Both the position numbers and the translations under genes were made by a program. From positions 1 through 41,138 of the forward strand of contig JBBHKE010000948.1 of the NCBI GenBank assembly GCA_037447655.1: a stretch of DNA of 41,138 bases, in the 5' to 3' direction. Below, in pieces: positions 34,832 through 41,138 of this stretch. This DNA is from Zygnema cylindricum. Lineage: Eukaryota; Streptophyta; Zygnematophyceae; Zygnematales; Zygnemataceae. The notes below the pieces were generated by a model. The model saw only the letters and a program-made list of their open reading frames with translations. It did not search any database and was not told the DNA's origin. Position 1 is the stretch's first letter; each line of letters opens with the position of its first letter.

Positions 34832-35260
34832 TTGAGACGATTAAATTTCAATTTTGCGGCTAAGGCCACTTCTCCATCAGGCGCCCACAGTATTATTACA
34901 AATACCTTTACTGGCAGTCATATTTCATTTACTTCTCCATCAGGTCGTGTCAGCAAGGAATCTATTGCGTACGTGCTTTCATTTGATTGGATGCACTTAG
35001 ATTTGTGTTTTGACGGCGAGCGTCGTCAAAGATTCCAAAAGCAAAATGTCTAAACTATCCGTACAACCAGCCGCAAAATAAAATGACGAGAATGTACAGT
35101 TTGTACGTTCCTGTTTTGTCGTTGTATCAAAACCAAATCAGAAATTTGAATAAAGCAGGCGCAGCAAATTCCAGATGATGATGGATGGTGGTGGAGGCGT
35201 CACGGCACATTCTTCCAACAAACTTTTTGTGGCGGTTTTTCGTCGGATATGATTCCTGCC

Positions 35261-35342
35261 TGTCTGAAGGCCCGTGGCATATGTCCGAAGGCGCGTGGCA
35301 TATGTTCGAAGGCGCGTGGCATATGTCCGAAGGCGCGTGGCT
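35261..35342. repeat. 21-bp tandem repeat, four units
   Basis: GTCCGAAGGCGCGTGGCATA-type units start at 35261, 35282, 35303 and 35324 with only single-base changes. The 21-bp period keeps frames open on both strands, so the open frames here are repeat artefacts. Confidence 0.92.
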
Positions 35343-35381
35343 CGTACGTGACATTTTCACGCGTAAACGTTTTACACGTCT

Positions 35382-35424
35382 GGTAAGTGGCTAGTGTCCT
35401 CCATGAGGACACTAGCCATTTACC
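35382..35424. repeat. 43-bp near-perfect palindrome (hairpin)
   Basis: The arms GGTAAGTGGCTAGTGTCCTC (35382-35401) and GAGGACACTAGCCATTTACC (35405-35424) pair around the 3-base loop CAT with one mismatch. As RNA the mismatch would be a G-U pair or its equivalent on the other strand. There is no T-run, and this is a eukaryote, so it is not read as a terminator. Confidence 0.9.
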
Positions 35425-35638
35425 GGACAAAGTGACCTTTTGCTTCGAAAACTCATAATCGGACGGTCGATGTTATCGCCCAAAAGTTTGGAGAATCTTG
35501 ACGAATCTCCGGTAATCATGTTTAAACAAAAAAAAAAAAAACAGTACGGCATTGTACGGCAATGAGTTGGATTTCTACGGAAATGCAATTTTTCCGGTAA
35601 ACAACCCCACTTTTCGCCTGATGGAGGTTCACCCTAAG

Positions 35639-36232
35639 TGCTCTCACCGTAGAGCTCACGTAAAGACAAAAAGTGACTGTCTGCAACACATTTATTTACA
35701 TGTGGTTGCCGCAGTTTTGTTACCGTAACGTTCGCCGACCGTTTGAATTGCTAATTTTATTATGACGGTCGACGTCGGCAAGCGCGGCAAAATTTTAAGC
35801 GGTTGAAACAATATTATGAAAGTCAAAGATGTCCAACCGATTGACCGTCAAATTTGTACTCAACGGGACTTTATTTGTACCAATATGTACGTCAAACGTA
35901 CAATTTTTGACAAACTGACGTAAGTGACCGTACGCAACCAAAATAGTCACTGTCATGATCAATTCCCTTTATTTAAGTACTCTATATTGGTTTATGTCGG
36001 CAATAATTATCCGCGTTGTAATTATGAATATTAAATTACGTAGACGTACTAAATCTGTCTGTTTGTATAGTTTGACGTCATTATGACGTTAGTACTAGTG
36101 TCGCGCTGAATGTCTGTTAATGTTCACAACGACGACGATGTTGTTGACGGACGAAAGTTATGCAAACAACTTTTTTTCGATGTGATTGATTTTTTTGTTT
36201 AGTGCGATTTCACGTGCGAGCGCGATTCTATT
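35639..36232. other. Intergenic; fragments only
   Basis: AT-rich sequence with GTACG words and a stretch near 36060-36110 resembling the C core (GACGTCATTATGACGTTAGTACTAGTG). No gene. Confidence 0.4.
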
Positions 36233-36462
36233 AAATCATTCGTGTACCTTTTTACTTATAAAAGTACAATTTTGCACGGTCGGACGTCATCCGTACTCCA
36301 CACTTTTTAAAAAGATTCAATATTATAATATTTTACGCTAATTAAACCTTACCTGAAATACTATAATGAAAAATTTAGAATCATTTACTCTATTTAAGGT
36401 GATAGAGTCGAAATTTAGGGCGACCAAATTAGCGTTATTTACTCTACTTACGATTTGCGGTG
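36233..36462 (+). mobile_element. TA-MITE subfamily C, right part
   Basis: Follows the C copies from TATAAAAGTACAATTTTGCA through CCGTACTCCACAC to the end TACGATTTGCGGTG, before TA 36463-36464. The left half is diverged or replaced. Confidence 0.65.
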
Positions 36463-36464
36463 TA

Positions 36465-36675
36465 CACCGTAAATCGTTATTAGCGTGTTGAACGCTATAA
36501 GGTACTTTTTTTTTTAAATTATCAAATAGAATTATCCATACTATTTAAAAAAAACCTTAATTCTTAATTAGAGTAGACAATTTCTTCGAAAAAATTCCAA
36601 ATTCCCAATTAGCGATAACAACGGTAATTATTCCTATACGCTAAAAAAATTCTACTCTAATAACGATTCAAGGTG
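36465..36675. mobile_element. TA-MITE subfamily E, 211 bp
   Basis: CACCGTAAATCGTTATTAGCG starts after the TA shared with the preceding C end. The right end CTAATAACGATTCAAGGTG precedes TA 36676-36677. The interior differs from A-D. Confidence 0.78.
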
Positions 36676-36682
36676 TACAGTA

Positions 36683-36881
36683 CACCGTGAATCGTTATTA
36701 GCCTTATGTACGCTATATCGGCACCCAAATATTTTGACATTGATTCCTTAAATATAATAAATTACACTGTTTAAGGACGTGGATCATAATCTGCCACGTC
36801 TTCAAGCACTAAATTAGAATGAATGATGCTAATTTTTTCTTTACACTAATAATTTCTATACGCTAATAACGATTCAAGGTG
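36683..36881 (+). mobile_element. TA-MITE subfamily A, 199 bp
   Basis: CACCGTGAATCGTTATTAGCC after TACAGTA (36676-36682); right end GATTCAAGGTG before TA 36882-36883. It is very close to the copies at 17138 and 40175. Confidence 0.9.
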
Positions 36882-36888
36882 TACAGTA

Positions 36889-37389
36889 CACCAGGAATCG
36901 TAATTAGAGTAAATTACTCTAATTCGGTCGCTCGAAATTTCGACTATATCACATGAAATAGAGTAAATGATTATAATTTTTTCATTATTCTATTTGAGGT
37001 AAAGTTTAATTAGCGTTTTTAGTTCTAATATAGGTTCGTTTTAAATAATGTGGAGTATGGACGACCTCCGACCGTGCAAATTTGTACTTTATTAAGTAAA
37101 AAAGTACAAATAATGATTTAATACAGGCCGTTATCATGTAAATGCGTTTTAACAAACCGCGTAGTGCAAACGTCATAGTGACGATAAACTGTACGTTTTG
37201 CCAAATTCTGTACGAATACCTTATTTACAGTAGAGGATATTAGCGTGCCAAATTAGAGTACTTAAATAAATTAGAGTAAACTTCATAGTTGAAACAGCTC
37301 TATCACATATATTAGCGTTAATTACTCTAATTTTGTTTTTTAGTTTGTGTACTCTGATTTTTCCATTTCTCTAATTACGATTCGCGGTG
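36889..37389 (-). mobile_element. TA-MITE subfamily C, 501 bp, inverted
   Basis: CACCAGGAATCGTAATTAGAG after TACAGTA (36882-36888); right end ATTACGATTCGCGGTG before TA 37390-37391. Reverse complement of the 23811 copy with point changes. Confidence 0.85.
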
Positions 37390-37534
37390 TACTGTTCAGT
37401 ACCACACGTGGTGCGCTTTTCGTACGAAACGGCCGCAACATAACGCAACCATAATACTACAGTACAATTTGAAGTTTCGCAATGTCCTCTGCTTCGGCCA
37501 CACCTCCTCCCTCTCGTACTTCCGCGTGACACTA

Positions 37535-37606
37535 CACCGCGCATCGTTATTAGTGTCAAAGTTTAAATAGTGTGGAAGTAAATATACCGTCATTGACGGT
37601 AATTAA

Positions 37607-37637
<31 letters not shown>

Positions 37638-38087
37638 TAAAAAAGGTGTATTCTAATTTCGGCGTTTATACTAATTTGGGAACAACAAAAATGAAATATT
37701 CGTTGTACGATTATATACATTAATATATGTATCCGTACAAAATATTACAAATCGTACGCCGTCGTGAAATTTAAATATCCGTACATTTAAGACTAGTTTA
37801 CGTGTCAGAACAATCCCGTTGTTTTAGTGCACGATCCTATGCGTGCGCGTCTGATTTAACTCATTTTTTGTATAATTTTCACTTGAAAAGGTACATTTGT
37901 GTACGGTCTGACATCGACCGTACACCACACTATTTAGATATTATTGTAATTCGTCCTTTACGCTATTTTGTACGGTACCTTAATTAACTTCAAGGAAAAA
38001 TTAAAATCATGTATCCTATTTGAGGAAAAAAATCAAAATTTTAAGAACCCAAATTAGTGTCGTTGACACTAATAACGATGCGCGGTG
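37535..38087 (+). mobile_element. TA-MITE subfamily B, intact reference copy, 553 bp
   Basis: CACCGCGCATCGTTATTAGTG after TA 37533-37534; right end CACTAATAACGATGCGCGGTG before TA 38088-38089. It contains an (AT)n run at 37606-37629. It is the uninterrupted version of the copies at 38095 and 39881, and gives the empty sites for three insertions. Confidence 0.9.
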
Positions 38088-38268
38088 TACAGTACACCGA
38101 TTATCGTTATTAGTGTCAAAGTTTAAATAGTGTTTAAGAAAATTGACCGTACTTGATGCTAATTAAGAATTTGATTTAAAAAAAAAAAAAAGTGTATTCT
38201 AATTTCGGCGTTAATGCTAATTTGGGAACAGCGAAAATGGAATTTTCGCCGTACGATTATATACATTA

Positions 38269-38822
38269 CACGGTGAATCGTTATTAGACTTATGTACTCT
38301 ATATCGGCGCCCCAAAATTTTGACATTGATATCCGAAATACAGTGACTGATTCTATTTTATCCGTGACGTTAATTACGGTTCTTGTAAATTAGCGTCAAT
38401 GGAATTTCTGTACTCATTTCAGGAATAGTATGGTGTACGGAATGTGTTTACTTGTTCAAAACTGTACATGATTACCGAAAATCGTACGAAAATTGTTGTT
38501 AACTTATGTCGGTTGCATACAGAGGTGCGCTTAGAATAAACGTGGAGTCGAGTTTGCGACAAACGCGTTCGCAAACCCAAATAAAAATTATGGATTAACT
38601 ACACTGAAAGGACGCGACTTGGTACGGATTGTCAGATTTTGTACAATCACCTATTTTAACGTGTATGTAATGACGGCGGATTCTGTATACCGTAATCAGC
38701 GTTATAGAGAAATTACAATTAAACATTTTTTTCATAATGGTATTGATACACAAATTAGAATCAATGACACTAATTTATTATTGACACAAATAAGTTCTAT
38801 TGTCTAATAACGATTCACGGTG
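38269..38822 (+). mobile_element. TA-MITE subfamily D, intact guest, 554 bp
   Basis: CACGGTGAATCGTTATTAGAC after TA 38267-38268; right end CTAATAACGATTCACGGTG before TA 38823-38824. The host site in the intact B copy reads TATATACATTAATATATG, uninterrupted. Fragments of D lie at 16432, 17065 and 20419. Confidence 0.9.
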
Positions 38823-39079
38823 TAGTATATGTATCCATACAAAATATTAGAAACCGTACGTCGTCGCGAATTTAAAATATCCGTACATGCCATACTAATT
38901 TACATGTCAGACCAATCCCGTTTTTTGAGCGCAGGTTCCTACGCGTGCGCGTCTGATTTAATTCATTTCTTGTAAATTTTTCACTTGAAAAGGTACATTT
39001 ATGTAGGTCTGACATCAACCATACACCATACTATTTAGATATTATTGTACTTTTGTTCTCTACGCTATTTTGTACAGTA

Positions 39080-39581
39080 CACCGCGCATCGTAATTAGAG
39101 TAATGAAAAAATTAGAGTTAAAAAAGAGAAAAAAATAATTAGAGTAATTTACTCTAATTTATGTGATAGAACTGTTTCAGAAAGGAATTTACTCTAATTT
39201 ATGCGGTTTACTCTAATTTGGCAAGTTAATATCCTCTACTTTAAATAAGGTATTCGTACTGAATCTGACAAAATGTACAATTTATCGTCACTATGACGTT
39301 TGCACTGCGTGGATTGTTAAAACGCAGTTACATGATAATGGCTTGTATTAAATCATTATTTTTACTTTTTTTATTTATAAAAGTACAATTTTGCACGGAC
39401 GGACGTCATCCGTACTCCACCCTATTTAAAACGAACGTATATTAGAATTAAAAACGCTAATTAAACCTTACCTTAAATAGTATGATGAAAAAATTAGAAT
39501 CATTTACTCTATTTTATGTGATAGAGTCGAAATTTCGTGCGACCTAATTAGAGTAATTTACTCTAATTACGATTCGCGGTG
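39080..39581 (+). mobile_element. TA-MITE subfamily C, intact guest, 502 bp
   Basis: CACCGCGCATCGTAATTAGAG after TACAGTA (39073-39079); right end GATTCGCGGTG before TA 39582-39583. The intact B copy reads TTTTGTACGGTACCTTAATT at this place, which confirms a TA target duplication. Confidence 0.9.
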
Positions 39582-39692
39582 TACCTTAATTAACGTCAAG
39601 GAAAAATTAAAATCATGTACCATTTGGGGAAAAATCAAAATTTTAAGAACAAATTAGTGACATTAATAACGATTCACGGTTACTTAAAAGTA

Positions 39693-39878
39693 CACCGTGA
39701 ATCGTTATTACCTTATTACGCTATATCACCCCAAATTTTGGATTGATACCTTAAATTTAATAAGTTAAACTAAGTAAGACGTGGACATAATTCACGTCTC
39801 CAGGTTCTAATTAGAATGAATGACGCTAATTTTTTCTTTACACTCATAATTTCTATACGCTAATAACGATTCAAGGTG
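39693..39878 (+). mobile_element. TA-MITE subfamily A, 186 bp
   Basis: CACCGTGAATCGTTATTACC after TA 39691-39692; right end GATTCAAGGTG before TA 39879-39880. It is shorter than the 199-bp copies through many 1-3 base losses spread along it. Confidence 0.82.
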
Positions 39879-39880
39879 TA

Positions 39881-40531
39881 CACCGCGCATCGTTATTAGT
39901 GTCAACGACACTAATTTGGGTTCTTAAAATTTTGATTTTTTTACTCAAATAGGATACATGATTTTAATTTTTCCTTGACGTTAATTAAGGTACCGTACAA
40001 AATAGCGTAAAGGACGAATTACAAAAATATCTAAATAGTATTGTGTACGGTTGATGTCAGACCGTACACAAATGTACCTTTTCAATTGAAAATTATACAA
40101 AAAATGAGTTAAATCAGACGCGCAAGCATAGGATCGTGCGCGAAAAAAACGGGATTGTTCTGACACGTAAACTACACCGTGAATCGTTATTAGCCTTATG
40201 TACGCTATATCGGCACCACAAAATTTTGACATTGATACCTTAAATATAATAAATTACACTATTTAAAAACGTGGACCATAATCTGCCACGTCTCTTGGAA
40301 CTAAATTAGAATGAATGACGCTAATTTTTTCTTTACACTAATAATTTCTATACGCTAATAACGATTCAAGGTGTAGTCTTACATGTACGGATATTTAAAT
40401 TTCACGACGGCGTACGATTTGTAATATTTTGTACGGATACATATATTAATGTATATAATCGTACAGCGAATATTCCATTTTTGCTGTTCCCAAATTAGCA
40501 TAAACGCCGAAATTAGAATACACCTTTTTAA

Positions 40532-40583
<52 letters not shown>

Positions 40584-40651
40584 TTAGCGTCAATGACGGT
40601 ATATTTACTTCCATACTATTTAAACTTTGACACTAATAACGATGCGCGGTG
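39881..40651 (-). mobile_element. TA-MITE subfamily B, inverted, interrupted by an A element
   Basis: Starts CACCGCGCATCGTTATTAGTG, abutting the preceding A element over one shared TA (39879-39880); ends GATGCGCGGTG at 40651. The host runs 39881-40172 and 40376-40651, around the guest at 40175-40373. An (AT)n run at 40535-40580 sits where the intact copy has its shorter run. Confidence 0.88.
40175..40373 (+). mobile_element. TA-MITE subfamily A, guest, 199 bp
   Basis: TA flanks at 40173-40174 and 40374-40375. The intact B copy at 37535 reads (reverse complement) GACACGTAAACTAGTCTTAA at this site, a direct empty site. Confidence 0.92.
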
Positions 40652-41002
40652 TAGTGTTGGGTATCGGGTAAATTCATATCGCTATAATTTCGATATTCGA
40701 TATATCTAATATCGATTGAGCAGATTCTTCGATATATCGTACCGGGACCAACATAAATTATCGCGAATATATCGCAGAAACTGGGTGTCCGTACAGTCCT
40801 CGACGTAAAATCGTATGAAAAACCGTATGAAAAATCGTATGGATACTTTCCCCAATTTAATGCCTCGATATATTGGCGATACGATATTTCAAGATAATTT
40901 GGTTTTCAATATATCGAAGTGATAGATATATCGATTATCGGGTATCTTAAAATTCGATATATGTATCGAATATCGGCAAATGGTCCTCGATACCCAACAC
41001 TA
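40652..41002. mobile_element. 351-bp element with 15-bp perfect TIRs, possibly hAT-like
   Basis: TAGTGTTGGGTATCG at the left and its exact reverse complement CGATACCCAACACTA at the right. The interior is full of CGATATATCG-type words. No 8-bp target duplication is visible, so the hAT assignment rests only on the look of the end. Its first TA is also the flank of the B element. Confidence 0.65.
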
Positions 41003-41022
41003 CTTAAAACAGCTCGCTCTCT

Positions 41023-41138
41023 CTCCATACCTTCCCCTCGCTCCCTGCCTCCCTCCCTCCCTGCCTCCCTCCCTGCCTCCCTCCCTCCCTCCCTGCCTCC
41101 CTCCCTCCTTCCCTGCCTGCCTCTCTCCCTGCCTGCCT
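41023..41138. repeat. (CCCTGCCT)n polypyrimidine microsatellite
   Basis: CTCCCTGCCTCCCTCC-type repeats run to the right edge of the window. Simple sequence, no gene. Confidence 0.95.

Larger units (their letters stand above)
34832..35635. repeat. Degraded region ending in an H3-type right end
   Basis: The right end CGCCTGATGGAGGTTCACCC is followed by TAA (35636-35638), but no matching left end is found. It contains the 21-bp tandem repeat and the palindrome listed separately. No gene. Confidence 0.5.
38095..39680 (+). mobile_element. TA-MITE subfamily B interrupted by two other elements
   Basis: Starts CACCGATTATCGTTATTAGTG after TACAGTA (38088-38094). B sequence runs 38095-38266, 38825-39077 and 39584-39680, with guests D (38269-38822) and C (39080-39581). 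Removing both guests and one TA each restores the order of the intact copy at 37535. Confidence 0.88.

Noticed and set aside
35405-35424. Hairpin as a transcription terminator
   Set aside because: The genome is eukaryotic and there is no T-run after the stem.
35127-35430. Open frames on both strands with repeated HMPRAFG or SEGAWHM
   Set aside because: They arise from the 21-bp tandem repeat, whose length is a multiple of three.
37802-38807. Similar short proteins at 37802, 38619, 17554 and 39981 that look like a conserved gene family
   Set aside because: They are the same frames in copies of MITE subfamilies B and D; conservation follows from the element and no transposase motif is present.

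Overview
The window looks like nuclear DNA of a streptophyte (land-plant lineage) and perhaps a charophyte alga. The evidence is AT-rich sequence, many GT-AG introns, a plant-like RPN12, a plant-like cytosolic aminopeptidase P with the loop typical of plant forms, and an LTR retrotransposon whose primer-binding site matches initiator-Met tRNA. The genus is inference only.

Genes, left to right. (1) 1-3104, minus: a RecQ-family DNA helicase rebuilt from six exons and running off the left edge; its DEAH box is split exactly by an intron. (2) 8600-12925, plus: a complete six-exon RPN12/PSMD8 gene (265 aa), a 26S proteasome lid subunit. (3) 14755-15660, minus: an intronless alpha/beta hydrolase (301 aa) convergent with RPN12. 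(4) 18253-19413, plus: LTR, primer-binding site and gag of a Ty3/gypsy-like element, cut by a 10-N gap. (5) 19448-19642, minus: a duplicated 5' fragment of the hydrolase. (6) 25414-33068, plus: a complete fifteen-exon Xaa-Pro aminopeptidase (APP1/XPNPEP1 type, 668 aa). The complete genes are housekeeping genes (proteasome degradation, peptide trimming, DNA maintenance) with no operon-like link.

The rest, about 4.1-8.4, 16.4-24.5 and 33.6-41.0 kb, is a transposon graveyard of non-autonomous DNA elements. Three kinds can be defined from ends and target duplications. First, a TA-inserting group (Tc1/mariner or Stowaway-like) with the end CACCGYGAATCGTTATTAG, in at least five subfamilies (called A-E here) of 199 to about 554 bp. 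Second, a group with ends GGGTGAAGTTCC or GGGTRTGTYCCCATGT and 3-bp TTA/TAA/TGA duplications (PIF/Harbinger-like). Third, a hairpin-shaped MULE-like element with a 9-bp duplication. No transposase gene is visible.

The most interesting signal is the organisation of the TA group at 36.4-40.65 kb. Elements sit end to end, separated by TA or by TACAGTA, and are nested in one another. Intact paralogues or neighbouring tandem units in the same window give the empty sites, so the TA duplication can be proved without outside data. A 46-bp element consisting of little more than two ends is also present.
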